From Pseudomonas sp. (GTDB taxonomy: Bacteria; Pseudomonadota; Gammaproteobacteria; Pseudomonadales; Pseudomonadaceae): 64,000 bases of DNA. The stretch lies in assembly GCF_030150285.1 (NCBI RefSeq), contig NZ_JASLGE010000070.1, positions 59,027 to 123,026 of the forward strand, in the 5' to 3' direction. Below the pieces are notes generated by a model. That model was not told the DNA's origin. It made no database searches and was given only the letters and a program-made list of their open reading frames with translations. The translations under genes were made by a program, and so were the position numbers. Shown here one piece after another: positions 33,770 through 43,801 of this stretch (positions are counted from its first letter, which is position 1; each line of letters starts with the position of its first letter).

Positions 33770-36700
33770 ATGCCCAATCGATTTACCTCGTCGCGCGATG
33801 AAGCCGCACAGTTGCTGACACACGTTGACCTGCTCAAGGCTTCGATGAACGCCCCGGCGGTGCGTGACCGCAAACCGCTCTTACTGAACCATGAACAATG
33901 GGCACAAAAAGAAGCCCTTGAATACATGGCTGACAGGGTGAAAGCCAATTTCGCAGGCCTCAGTGATGAGCTGAGAACGCGCTATGTCGAGTTGCAGCGC
34001 CAAGCGGTGGCGGCATTACAAGCGGTGGAGAGCGAAAGTACGCGCATTCGCGACACCTTTAAGGCGACTCATTTGAGTGCCCTCAAACGCGAACTCAAGG
34101 CGGCGATGGGGGTCGATGTAGACCCTGAATCGGCCCGTATCTACACCCGTTACCGGGCGTTCAAGGAAAGCCGTTCGCCGCTGGATGTACTGCGTGGGGG
34201 GGGGCCGCCTGAGCCTCTGCAAACGCTCAACCCGAGCCGCGAACGCCGAGCGCTGGATGAGTCGAAGTACGTAGACCGGCTGCACTCCATCACGCTGTGG
34301 GATGCGGCGTGCGCCAATTTTGGTTATGCAACGGATTCGGTCCTGCTCAAGCCGTTCAGCTACGAGCAGGCCAGTTACATTCGCTTGGGCCAGCCCGCAG
34401 GGGAATACCCGGTCGCGCCCTTTGTCGAAATTGTACGGCGTCTGGATATAGGCTCTGCGCTGGCAGCCACCTTACTGAGGGAGATGGGGGACGAAGGCGC
34501 TTTAAAGGGGCTTATTCGCGAGGCGTCACGTACCACCTTTGAGTTTGAACTGCTGGAGGCTTACCGCAACGCTGCCACTAGCGGTATTGATCACACGGCG
34601 TATGTAAGGCTGCTCAATGTGTTGAATCTTCAGATTGGCGCTGAAATTGAGCCGATGCTGATGGCGCGTGAGCCGAATGCGTTTGTTCCCGATTACCTCC
34701 CGACGCCACTTGTATTGATCAAGTTCACGGGCGACGCAGGCATTTATAGTTATTTCCCCCAGCGTCTCGGTGGCGCAGTGCGCTACCACGAAAATGGCAG
34801 CGATGCCGTGCCTCACTTCAAGCGACAACTGATTGAGGATCATCGCAACAATGAATTGGGGTGGTTCGCTCGCCAGTGGCCACTGCATGAGCTGGCACAT
34901 TTTCAAAGCTTGCTGAGCGATGAGGCACGCCCCAAAGGTTTGAACCCGCTGGCAGGGCTGCTCTATGACGGCACTCACGCAGTTTTCCCCAAGCCGTCAT
35001 TGGCCAACTTGAAGTTTGACAAGCAGAAACTCCCGTCACCCAAACCGACGCTGCTGGACTGGTTGGCAGAGCGCCAGCAGAGTCGCTATCAGGCCAACAT
35101 CGGCCGCTTGGCAACTACCCGGTCTGCTGCGGATTGGCAAGCGTTCAAAGACCAGGCCATCGCTATCGGCAGTGAAGTTCTGGTCATGCTGACGACGCCC
35201 ATGCCAGGCGGTGTGCTGGGGCTGAACAGAATCATGCAGACAGCTATTTTTGGGTCTCTGGCCTACAACATTGTTCAAGGCGTTGTAGAAGCCAGTAAAG
35301 GGAACGCCAGTAATTTTGCGGGTGCCCTGGGCGATACCGCAGACATGATCATCAGTGGCTTTGTCGCGCGGTGGGGGATCAAGGCTCATCGTCAGCGCAT
35401 GCAATCGCTGTGGAACCGCACCGGCAAGTTGCGCAAAGTGACCCGTGAGGACGGCTCGGTTGAATTGTGGAACCCGGACCTCAGTACTTACCCGCACCTT
35501 GAAGCCGATGCGCTCAACGCCCTTTCTCCCACGGCAGAGGGTGTGTACGAGGTCGGCGGCAAGCTGTACGCCAAGGTGAAGGACGGTGACACGGTCGTAG
35601 CGCTGGAAGTGATCCGCGATGCCCAAGGTAAAACTTTTAGCCTCAAGCCCCGCAAGGCAGGCGGGTTCAAGCCGCCGGTGGTGTTCGATGCCACGACCTC
35701 AACCTGGCGGCTAGCGCTGGATGATGCTCAAAACTTGAGCGAGATTCAGTTGCTTGACCGCATGCTACCCGGGGACGCACCGACTAAAACGCCCACCGAC
35801 CTGCAACGGGTGCTGGACATCACGGGCGCGACCCGTGAGGACTTGCTGAACACCTGGCAAGGTCAGCCCATACCCGGGCCGCTGGCCGATGGGGTGCTGC
35901 GACTGCAGGCTGACCGGCTGATTGACCAGATCATTTCTGACCTGCCGCTGCGCGGCGAAATGCCGTTGAACGCTGAGGGCGCAGTGTTTGCCTTGCTGAC
36001 CCGGCTTGAGCATTGGCCGGCCGATACCGTGCTGGATGTGTATAACCAGCAAGGCCATTTGACGCATACCTATGGCCAGGATCACAGCGCGGGGGTGATG
36101 CTCAATCATGTCGAACTGACGCATCTTGATCGTGGTGGCTATGCGGCCAGGGGCGAAGTGACTCAACCGGGTGGTGCAGAGCCGTTGTTTACTCTGATTC
36201 TTAAGCAGCAGCCGCCTGCGTCCCGGTTAGGGCAGTTGAGTGACAGGGTACTGAGCGATAGCGGTCGAATCGCCCTTGTTCGGGAGCAGATCGCAGGCTT
36301 GGCCAAAGCCGACCGAACGCTGATTTTCAAAGCGCTGACAGGGCTCGAAGGGCACAAGCGCAGCGATCCGGTGGCCAGTGCTGACCCGGCCAGTCAGTAC
36401 TTGCCCGTGTTCTGCCCGCCCATAGCCGACAGCACAACGCCGCTGCTGGCCAAGCTCCATGAGATCAATCCATCGTTGTCCATCGAGTGCCTTGAGCCGC
36501 TCCTGGCCGCCCACCCGTTCACACCCTACCAAGTGAGCCGAGCCCTGGGACCGGACAATGCCCAGCCCTTGGCATTTGCCCGTGCAGTCGATCAATTGAT
36601 CATCAGGCTTCGGGTTGACCAGGCCCTGGATGGCATTTATCACACACGGGCTTACCACCGTGATATCGACCTGTGGACGCGAGAATTCGCAAGAGGCGTG

Positions 36701-39700
36701 CTCAATGACACGCTATCGCGCGACCTGGTGATTACCGATAGAAGTACCTCCGAACCGGGCCGCTATTATGACCCTCAAGGGCCTGCAGACCCGACAGTAG
36801 AGTTGGTCTATTACGGCAATGACACCTATAAATCGCGGAGTTTTCAGAGCAGCTCACTGGACGGCTCAGGGCTGGGCCATGATCAGTTTTACCTGGCAAT
36901 CAGCGCCCGCTTGCAGCCTCACGAGCGGACGCTGTTGGGGATGAACGGTGAGGTAGACGCGAAGGGGCTTCGCCAGCGTGTGGGTGATGCCATGCTTGCT
37001 AAACGCCAGCCGGATGGCAGGGTTAACCTGTGGGACACCTCAAATGCGCAATACGAGCGCGATAAAACCCTGGTGTATGACAAGGTGCCTGGCGAATTGG
37101 GGCTCTACGAGATCGGTGCCAATAAATACCTCACGTTATTCGGTTCGGTGTATCAGGTGGAATTCGATGCGTCGCGCCATGCATGGCGCTTCAAGCACCC
37201 CAGTAAAGTAGGCGTTAATTCGCCCACCCTTGAGCACAACGGTGATGGGGCCTGGCGTCTGAGCAGCGAAAACCCGCTGCAATGGGCTGGCCTGACATTG
37301 CTGCGGCGCTTGCGTGCCGAACGAGGGACGGTAAGCGATGCGGTGGGCCGCCAGATCATGGACGTGAGCCACACCGACGAAGGGGTATTGCGCCAGGTGC
37401 ATGCCAACAACCTCAAACCTCCGCCGGTGTTGATGGACACCTGGAAGCGTTTCAAGGTCGCGGATGAGATTCAAACCTTTATCGAAGATATGCAATCACC
37501 CCACACATTGTCCCGGGCCCGCAGTGATCTGCAATTGGTGCTGCTGCAAAGTGTGGCCGGGTGGCCCTGGGGCAAGGTGCTGCAAATTGTCGACAAGGAG
37601 GGGGTGACCTTGAAGGAATACGGGCCAGATCTTAGCCCGGGCCTACCGCGTACCAAAATCACTTACGACGACACCCGCAACGGCAGCTTCCTGCGTGCCT
37701 TGCTGTCCCAGATGAGCGAAGCCGATACCCGGCTTTTACTGGGCGATTACAACCCGTCGTTGGACGCGCGCATGCTGGCCTTGGGCAAGAAAATTGCCGA
37801 CAAAGCCCGCGAACATGCCGCCAATGTGTTTGAAGTGGTTTACGACAGTCAGGAGCGCAGCAATAACCCCCATGTGCAAGTGGTGCAAGCCAAACACCCC
37901 ACATTGCCCAAGCGTGTCATTGAGCACGTGCTTGACTACACCACTGCGGTTGAGCAAAAGCAGTTTCTGGATGCCGGGCTCGTTCCGCCCAGGGTGAACG
38001 AGCAAATCAACTGGACCGCCAGAGAGGTGCGTCTTGCCCGCGCCTACGAGGGTTTGTATCTGGAGGCCGCAGCAACCCCGGACAGTGAAAAACTGACCCT
38101 GCATATGCTGCCCACACTGGCGGGTTGGCCGGCCGGTATCCGTATTGAGGTTCGCCAGCAGGACCTGAACGGCGCAGTGATCGATCGCCTGGGGCCGGCC
38201 GACAGTGTCACTACCCGGGTGCTGGTCAAGCACGACAACCGGTATCGGGCGTATTCGCAAGAGGGGGTGGCGCTTAATCCGGAGTCGATGACCAGCAATA
38301 ACTTGTTGTCATCCATCCTGCATTCTTTGGATGACGCGGAACGTGCCGCAATTGGCATCAAGGATGTCAGCGAGACGTCCGTACTGGCGCAAAAAATCAG
38401 TGAGCAGGCGATCAAGCATAGAAGCGCCATTCGCGACTTGCTTGAGTTACCACCGCCCAAGCCATGGCAGCAACCGCCAATGCAGCGTGACATCTCATTT
38501 CTTGCCTATCCCTTCACGCTGGAATATGACAACTCGAGTCATTCGTTGGACCTGGTGCGGCAGGCCCGGGGGTTATACCCGGGCATGAGTTCCGCTGACC
38601 TTATTCGCTTTCTCGATCAGTTAGGCGTTGATGAAGGCAGTCGGATGGCGGTATTGGCGACTCAAAGGGCGCAGTACGAAGCGCTCAGGGTTGAGTTGGC
38701 GAATTGGGAGCGCCAGGACATTTACCCCACTACAGGGTCCCATGTCGGTGTTTCGACCCCGGCTCACCGCCAGCAGGTGCGCCAAAGGATTGAACGGGCC
38801 TGGCGGCGGGAAAGCGAAGTCGCTCGAGATAATCATGGTACTGCACTCGGTTACACGCTGGATTTCTTCGGGCTCGAGGTGGGAGATCTACCCGCTTTAA
38901 CGGGGGACTTCAGTCATGTCGGCGCGCTTCATATGGATCAGATGAATCTGCATCGCGGTTCTGATGCGTTTTTGAATGGTTTCCCGGGGCTGCGCAGACT
39001 GACCATGATTGATAACAGCCTCACACGCTTGCCTACGGCTATCAGCCGGATGCCATTGTTAATGCACCTCAACCTGACGAATAACCACCTTGTGCTGACT
39101 GCGCAGAGTGTGCAGCAGTTGGCGGGGTGTACCCAGTTGCGCAGGTTGTATCTTGAAGGTAACCCTTTGGGGGTGCCTCCGGATATTACCGGCATGACCC
39201 GCTTGCATGAACTCAACTTGCGGCGCACCGGCATTACACAGTGGCCTACCGGGGCGTTGGGGCTCACTCGGTTGACAAATCTCGACCTACGTTCCAATCA
39301 GATTACGACTATTCCTGAAGCCGTGTTTGACGCTTCGCAACCTGCGCTGGCTAACCGGGCGACCCGGCTACAGGGCAACCCGTTATCGGTTGAAACGCAT
39401 CGCCAGCTTTCCGAGTATCGGACGCGTACCCATATAAATTTCGGTGTCATTCCTGTGCGGTTTCACGAAGCGGGCCCGTCCGCGGCGCAAGATCGATCGC
39501 AGCAACAGGGCATTAACCCTTGGTTGTCAGCGGATATGCCGCAAACGGAAAAAACCCTGAAGACAGAGCAGTGGGATCTGATTACGCGCCCCGAAGCCGG
39601 CACCCTGCACTTTACAAACATGCTCAAGGATTTGGCTAAAGCCCAAGCGGTTATGTCGGGCGTTGAGCAGAACCGCTTGAAGACGCGCGTGTGGTCACTG

Positions 39701-40441
39701 ATTACAAGCGCATTGAAGGACACCTTGTTGCGCGAAAAAATAATGGAAGCCGATTATGTGCCTACCTGTGAAGACGGGGTGATGGTGCACTTTGTCAACA
39801 GAGAGATGACGGTGCTGACCCATGAGTTCGAACAACGGGTGCGTGGCAGTCAACAAGAGTCGGACCATTTTAACTTTGCCAGAATGTTGTTCCGTCTTGA
39901 GCAGGTTGACGCATTGGCCGGGGATGCGATTGCCGCTATCTATCGCCAGAGAATGATTGAAATGGATGCAAGGCCCGTGGGGGCTGGCGCTCGCAGAGAG
40001 GCGGTGCAGCCCGAGGTCGATGGGTACGAGATCGTCTTGCATTACCGGTTCAAACTGGCAGGGGCGCTGGATTTACCCATCCATACCGAAAAGCCCCTCT
40101 ATGCCTCAGAGGCGCAACTCACCGCCGCGCAAGTGATTGAAATCAGTGATCAAATCCTTGAAAAGGAAAACCGCCCGGAATTTCGTTTTTCGCTTTCCCA
40201 GCAAACTTTCTGGCTCGGTTATCTGAAAACCCGGTATGCCGAACGGTTTGCCGCTATTGAGGCCCAGTATCAGCAGGATTACACCGCCCTGTCCAAAGAG
40301 GTTGGGCTGACAGAGGACGTTGAGTTGCAAAGGGGCACCGAGCTGACAGAGGGCCGGGATCAGCGAATCAACGGGTTGATCGAGGAGCTGACGGAGCAGG
40401 CGCAACGCGCGTCTCAGGACCAGGCTATGGACGTTTCCTGA
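33770..40441 (+). CDS. Giant LRR/NEL-type E3 ubiquitin ligase effector candidate
   Basis: This 2223-residue protein has no signal peptide. Residues 1 to about 1700 resemble the dermonecrotic-toxin-like (DUF6543) region of Pseudomonas effectors, with a hydrophobic hairpin at about 479-509 and internally duplicated modules. Leucine-rich repeats span about 1720-1865 (LMHLNLTNNHL, LHELNLRRTGI, LTNLDLRSNQI). The C-terminal NEL domain (about 1910-2223) keeps the CxD catalytic motif in VPTCEDGVM (Cys 2000), as in IpaH/SspH. NEL enzymes ubiquitinate host proteins after delivery. Of three consecutive ATGs, 33770 has ideal spacing to GGAGG. No secretion genes are nearby; delivery route unknown. Confidence 0.85.
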   Translation: MPNRFTSSRDEAAQLLTHVDLLKASMNAPAVRDRKPLLLNHEQWAQKEALEYMADRVKANFAGLSDELRTRYVELQRQAVAALQAVESESTRIRDTFKATHLSALKRELKAAMGVDVDPESARIYTRYRAFKESRSPLDVLRGGGPPEPLQTLNPSRERRALDESKYVDRLHSITLWDAACANFGYATDSVLLKPFSYEQASYIRLGQPAGEYPVAPFVEIVRRLDIGSALAATLLREMGDEGALKGLIREASRTTFEFELLEAYRNAATSGIDHTAYVRLLNVLNLQIGAEIEPMLMAREPNAFVPDYLPTPLVLIKFTGDAGIYSYFPQRLGGAVRYHENGSDAVPHFKRQLIEDHRNNELGWFARQWPLHELAHFQSLLSDEARPKGLNPLAGLLYDGTHAVFPKPSLANLKFDKQKLPSPKPTLLDWLAERQQSRYQANIGRLATTRSAADWQAFKDQAIAIGSEVLVMLTTPMPGGVLGLNRIMQTAIFGSLAYNIVQGVVEASKGNASNFAGALGDTADMIISGFVARWGIKAHRQRMQSLWNRTGKLRKVTREDGSVELWNPDLSTYPHLEADALNALSPTAEGVYEVGGKLYAKVKDGDTVVALEVIRDAQGKTFSLKPRKAGGFKPPVVFDATTSTWRLALDDAQNLSEIQLLDRMLPGDAPTKTPTDLQRVLDITGATREDLLNTWQGQPIPGPLADGVLRLQADRLIDQIISDLPLRGEMPLNAEGAVFALLTRLEHWPADTVLDVYNQQGHLTHTYGQDHSAGVMLNHVELTHLDRGGYAARGEVTQPGGAEPLFTLILKQQPPASRLGQLSDRVLSDSGRIALVREQIAGLAKADRTLIFKALTGLEGHKRSDPVASADPASQYLPVFCPPIADSTTPLLAKLHEINPSLSIECLEPLLAAHPFTPYQVSRALGPDNAQPLAFARAVDQLIIRLRVDQALDGIYHTRAYHRDIDLWTREFARGVLNDTLSRDLVITDRSTSEPGRYYDPQGPADPTVELVYYGNDTYKSRSFQSSSLDGSGLGHDQFYLAISARLQPHERTLLGMNGEVDAKGLRQRVGDAMLAKRQPDGRVNLWDTSNAQYERDKTLVYDKVPGELGLYEIGANKYLTLFGSVYQVEFDASRHAWRFKHPSKVGVNSPTLEHNGDGAWRLSSENPLQWAGLTLLRRLRAERGTVSDAVGRQIMDVSHTDEGVLRQVHANNLKPPPVLMDTWKRFKVADEIQTFIEDMQSPHTLSRARSDLQLVLLQSVAGWPWGKVLQIVDKEGVTLKEYGPDLSPGLPRTKITYDDTRNGSFLRALLSQMSEADTRLLLGDYNPSLDARMLALGKKIADKAREHAANVFEVVYDSQERSNNPHVQVVQAKHPTLPKRVIEHVLDYTTAVEQKQFLDAGLVPPRVNEQINWTAREVRLARAYEGLYLEAAATPDSEKLTLHMLPTLAGWPAGIRIEVRQQDLNGAVIDRLGPADSVTTRVLVKHDNRYRAYSQEGVALNPESMTSNNLLSSILHSLDDAERAAIGIKDVSETSVLAQKISEQAIKHRSAIRDLLELPPPKPWQQPPMQRDISFLAYPFTLEYDNSSHSLDLVRQARGLYPGMSSADLIRFLDQLGVDEGSRMAVLATQRAQYEALRVELANWERQDIYPTTGSHVGVSTPAHRQQVRQRIERAWRRESEVARDNHGTALGYTLDFFGLEVGDLPALTGDFSHVGALHMDQMNLHRGSDAFLNGFPGLRRLTMIDNSLTRLPTAISRMPLLMHLNLTNNHLVLTAQSVQQLAGCTQLRRLYLEGNPLGVPPDITGMTRLHELNLRRTGITQWPTGALGLTRLTNLDLRSNQITTIPEAVFDASQPALANRATRLQGNPLSVETHRQLSEYRTRTHINFGVIPVRFHEAGPSAAQDRSQQQGINPWLSADMPQTEKTLKTEQWDLITRPEAGTLHFTNMLKDLAKAQAVMSGVEQNRLKTRVWSLITSALKDTLLREKIMEADYVPTCEDGVMVHFVNREMTVLTHEFEQRVRGSQQESDHFNFARMLFRLEQVDALAGDAIAAIYRQRMIEMDARPVGAGARREAVQPEVDGYEIVLHYRFKLAGALDLPIHTEKPLYASEAQLTAAQVIEISDQILEKENRPEFRFSLSQQTFWLGYLKTRYAERFAAIEAQYQQDYTALSKEVGLTEDVELQRGTELTEGRDQRINGLIEELTEQAQRASQDQAMDVS

Positions 40442-40460
40442 ACCTGGGCCAGGTGGCCGG

Positions 40461-41207
40461 TCATGGGGTGGGTTGCCCTTTGATCGCCACCAGGCTGAGC
40501 AACAGCCCTTCCTGTAGACCAAACTGGGCATCCAGCTCACGGCCGTGATGCCACTCAGGCGTCAGGTCAGTGAGCAGGCGCAGGCGTATCTGGCCCTCGG
40601 GTGTCCAGCTCACTACTTCCGCGTGTTCGAAGTAAAAACGCTTGTGCACCAATGGGTATAGCGCTTTGAACAGGCTCTCCTTGACCGAGAACGTCAGTGT
40701 GACCAGCAGCGCAAGGTCTTCGGCCCGCCCGGTGGCCAGGCGCTGGCGTTCATCCGGGGTCAGCACTTCCTTGACCAGCCGTTGCGCGCGCTCAGCGCTG
40801 AGCACGCGTTCGAGGTCGATCCCTACGCCTTGCCAATCCCGTTTAAGGGCCACGATGGCAGCGGCCCGCCCGTGGCTGTGGCTGATGGCCCCGCTGATAT
40901 GGGCGGGCCACACCGGGGCGCGGTCTTCGCCCGAAGCAGGCGTGGCCTGGGTGCCGTCCAGCCGCAACAGGGCTGCCCGGGCGCACAGGCGCCCGGCCAG
41001 AAATTCGGTCTGGCGTTTGGCTACTGAGCGTTGAATACTTTCAGGCATTTCAATAGCACTGCGCGCAAAATCGTCAGCGGCCAACAGGGCCGGGGTGAAA
41101 TCAGTGCTGAGCCACACACTGCCGGGCAGTGCTTGGGGCAAGGGCCAGTCAGCACGCAACGGGGTGCAGCAGGCAGGCAAGGCGGGAAGTCGATTCATGC
41201 TGGGCAT
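40461..41207 (-). CDS. 4'-phosphopantetheinyl transferase (PcpS/EntD-like)
   Basis: This 248-residue enzyme transfers phosphopantetheine from CoA to carrier proteins of fatty-acid, siderophore or polyketide synthesis. Family motifs are SGAISHSHGRAAAI near 108, GVGIDLERVL near 133 (Mg-binding Asp) and FSVKESLFKALYPLV near 182. P. aeruginosa PcpS is the single broad-range enzyme of this type, and this is probably the equivalent. It ends 20 bases from the giant effector gene on the other strand. The start could be 41207 or the ATG at 41198; neither has a strong ribosome site. Confidence 0.9.
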   Translation of the reverse strand: MPSMNRLPALPACCTPLRADWPLPQALPGSVWLSTDFTPALLAADDFARSAIEMPESIQRSVAKRQTEFLAGRLCARAALLRLDGTQATPASGEDRAPVWPAHISGAISHSHGRAAAIVALKRDWQGVGIDLERVLSAERAQRLVKEVLTPDERQRLATGRAEDLALLVTLTFSVKESLFKALYPLVHKRFYFEHAEVVSWTPEGQIRLRLLTDLTPEWHHGRELDAQFGLQEGLLLSLVAIKGQPTP

Positions 41208-41338
41208 TTTGCCGGGTCTGCCACTGGCTGGGTAGTGGCCAGTCGGCCACTGTTCAGAATGTGTTCAGGGGGTGCGGCTTATTGTGACTAGGCTGTAGCA
41301 GGACACAGGTCCTTAGAGAGTTGGCTTGGGAGAGCGCA

Positions 41339-42016
41339 ATGAAACTGCTGGTGGTTGAAGACGAGGCGCTGCTGCGCCATCACTTGCAAACACGCCTGAG
41401 CGAAAACGGGCATGTGGTCGAGGCTGTGGCCAATGCCGATGAGGCGCTGTACCAGGTGGGTCAGTACAACCACGACCTGGCGATGATTGATCTGGGGTTG
41501 CCGGGTATGGGCGGGCTGGAGCTGATCCGTGAAATGCGCAAACTCGGCAAGACCTTTCCGATCCTGATTCTCACCGCGCGCGGCAATTGGCAAGACAAGG
41601 TCGAAGGGCTGGCGGCCGGGGCAGATGACTACGTGGTCAAGCCGTTCCAGTTTGAAGAACTGGAAGCGCGCCTCAATGCCTTGCTGCGCCGTTCCAGCGG
41701 TTTCACCCAATCCACCATCGAGGCGGGAAAGCTGGTACTGGACATCAATCGCAAACAAGCGGTGCTGGAAGGCGAGCCGCTGGCCCTGACGGCATATGAG
41801 TACCGGATTCTGGAGTACCTGATGCGCCATCATCAGCAAGTGGTGGCCAAGGATCGCTTGATGGAACAGTTGTACCCGGATGACGAGGAGCGTGATCCGA
41901 ATGTGATCGAGGTGTTGGTTGGGCGCCTGCGACGCAAGCTTGAGGGGGCAAACGGTTTTAAACCTATCGATACGGTGCGCGGGTTGGGGTACCTGTTTAC
42001 TGAGCGCTGCCGATGA
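41339..42016 (+). CDS. phoP: Response regulator PhoP
   Basis: This is a 225-residue OmpR-family regulator. The receiver has D51 in AMIDLGLPGM and Lys in VKPFQF; the winged helix ends TVRGLGYLFTERCR. Its sequence is nearly that of P. aeruginosa PhoP (for example ILILTARGNWQDKVEGLAAG), which responds to low Mg and cationic peptides and controls LPS modification. The ATG at 41339 follows GGGAGAG; the TTG at 41321 is rejected. phoQ follows with an ATGA overlap. The oprH gene found upstream in P. aeruginosa is not present here. Confidence 0.95.
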   Translation: MKLLVVEDEALLRHHLQTRLSENGHVVEAVANADEALYQVGQYNHDLAMIDLGLPGMGGLELIREMRKLGKTFPILILTARGNWQDKVEGLAAGADDYVVKPFQFEELEARLNALLRRSSGFTQSTIEAGKLVLDINRKQAVLEGEPLALTAYEYRILEYLMRHHQQVVAKDRLMEQLYPDDEERDPNVIEVLVGRLRRKLEGANGFKPIDTVRGLGYLFTERCR

Positions 42017-43359
42017 TTCGTTCGCTTCGCGTTCGCTTGATGCTGGCCGCTACCCTGTTGGCGGTGCTGTTTATGCTGGCGCTGTTACCTGCCATGCAAG
42101 GGGCTTTTAGCCTGGCGCTCAAGGACGCCATCGAGCAGCGCTTGGCCTCTGATGTCACCACGCTGATTTCAGCGGCCAAAGTCGAAAAAAACCATCTGAA
42201 AATGCCGGCCCTGCTGCCGGACGAGCAATTCAACCTGCCGGACAGCCGTCTGCTCGGCTACATCTATGACCGCGAGGGGCACCTGGTGTGGCGCTCGCGG
42301 GCCACGCAAGAGGAAACCATTAACTACACGCCGCGCTATGACGGGCGCGGTAATGAGTTTGTGAGTATCCGCGAGGCCAATGGCGAAGAGTTCTTTATCT
42401 ACGACGTGGAGGTCAAGTTGCTGGGCGGCAAGAGCGCCGCGTTCAGCTTTGTCGCGTTGCAACCCATGCGTGAATACAACATGACCCTCGCCGGGCTGCG
42501 CGAAAACCTGTACCTGGGGTTTGGTGCGGCCTTGTTTGTGTTGCTGGCGCTGCTCTGGATTGGTTTGACCTGGGGCCTGCGGGCGCTGCGCCGCTTAAGC
42601 CAGGAGCTGGACCAGATCGAAAATGGCGCGCGCGAAAGCCTCAGTGAAGAACACCCCCGTGAACTGTTGCGCCTCACGGGCTCACTGAACCGCCTGCTGC
42701 AAAGTGAGCGCGAGCAGCGCGCGCGCTACCGGGATTCACTGGACGACCTGGCTCATAGCCTGAAAACCCCCTTGGCGGTGCTGCAAGGCGTCAGTGAAAG
42801 CATGGCTCAGCGTCCGGCCGACCGTGAGCAGGCCTGGGTGCTGCAAACCCAGATCGAACGCATGAACCAGCAAATCAGCTACCAGTTGCAGCGTGCCAGC
42901 CTGCGTAAAAGTGGCCTGGTGCGCCATCAGGTCGAGCTACTGCCGGTGGTCGAGAGCCTGTGTAACACCCTGGACAAGGTCTACCGCGACAAAAAGGTCA
43001 AGGTCAGTTGCGACATTGCGCCGCTGAGCCATGTGCCTATCGAGCAAAACGCGCTGCTGGAGTTGCTGGGCAACTTGCTGGAAAACGCCTACCGGCTGTG
43101 CCTGGGGCACGTGCGTATCAGCTTGCACCATACGGCCGACGGGCTGGAGGTGTGTGTAGAGGACGACGGCCCCGGTGTGCCGCCGGACCAGCGCGCGCGG
43201 ATCCTGCAGCGTGGCGAACGCCTGGACCGCCAGCATCCGGGGCAGGGCATTGGCCTGGCGGTGGTCAAGGACATTATCGAAAGCTACGACGCGCAGTTGA
43301 CCCTGGAAGACTCGTCGCTGGGCGGTGCGGCGTTCCGCATCCAATTCCCAACCCTCTAA
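42013..43359 (+). CDS. phoQ: Sensor histidine kinase PhoQ
   Basis: This 448-residue kinase has TM1 (about 8-30), a periplasmic PhoQ-type sensor with acidic patches (EEHP and similar are cytosolic; periplasmic DREGHLVWRSRATQEE), TM2 (about 165-188), HAMP, then H248 in LDDLAHSLKTPLAVL and the ATP-binding region EDDGPGVPPDQRARIL with GQGIGLAVVKDI. It senses divalent cations and antimicrobial peptides and phosphorylates PhoP. The start overlaps the phoP stop by 4 bases. Confidence 0.94.
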   Translation: MIRSLRVRLMLAATLLAVLFMLALLPAMQGAFSLALKDAIEQRLASDVTTLISAAKVEKNHLKMPALLPDEQFNLPDSRLLGYIYDREGHLVWRSRATQEETINYTPRYDGRGNEFVSIREANGEEFFIYDVEVKLLGGKSAAFSFVALQPMREYNMTLAGLRENLYLGFGAALFVLLALLWIGLTWGLRALRRLSQELDQIENGARESLSEEHPRELLRLTGSLNRLLQSEREQRARYRDSLDDLAHSLKTPLAVLQGVSESMAQRPADREQAWVLQTQIERMNQQISYQLQRASLRKSGLVRHQVELLPVVESLCNTLDKVYRDKKVKVSCDIAPLSHVPIEQNALLELLGNLLENAYRLCLGHVRISLHHTADGLEVCVEDDGPGVPPDQRARILQRGERLDRQHPGQGIGLAVVKDIIESYDAQLTLEDSSLGGAAFRIQFPTL

Positions 43360-43370
43360 CCCCCCCCCTT

Positions 43371-43465
43371 GTAGGAGCGAGCTTGCTCGCGATCTGTTGA
43401 CCTTTAAAAACGGTACCGCGCTGTCGTGCAGCAATCCTATCCATTGCTGCGGTCATCCGTAGGAG
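43371..43465. repeat. REP element with partial mosaic spacer
   Basis: GTAGGAGCGAGCTTGCTCGC is followed by the GCGCTGTCGTGCAGCAATCC and CCATTGCTGCGGTCA modules, then breaks off at a second GTAGGAG-like site. It follows phoQ; the rest of the stretch up to the dctA promoter holds nothing I recognise. Confidence 0.85.
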
Positions 43466-43650
43466 AAGCCGCCCTTCTGCGACGCTGCGTTCACCTCTAC
43501 ATCAGAGGCCAGCAGCAGGCGGATATCCGCCATCATGATGGCCGTATCCCCTGCAACGGGCGGAAATCCGCCAAGTATTGTCCTACAAGAAATCGCAGTG
43601 AAATCCTACAAGCTCAGGTGCCATCGGCCATTGCGCGGCTTTTACTGAAA

Positions 43651-43667
43651 TTGGCCCATGGCTTGCA
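43651..43667 (+). promoter_or_regulatory. Sigma-54 promoter of dctA
   Basis: TTGGCCCATGGCTTGCA matches YTGGCAC-N5-TTGCW with the invariant GG and GC 12 bases apart. It lies about 135 bases upstream of the dctA start, as expected for DctD-controlled transport genes. Confidence 0.85.
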
Positions 43668-43801
43668 ATAAGTGCGAGAGAGGTCTGCCACAAGAGCAGC
43701 TCCACACAACAAATCCCTCCACGTTCAGGAGGGTTCGCGCTTTAGGTATCGCCGGTCTCAGATGGAATGATGGCCGAGTGATGCACTTGAGGAACTTTGC
43801 A

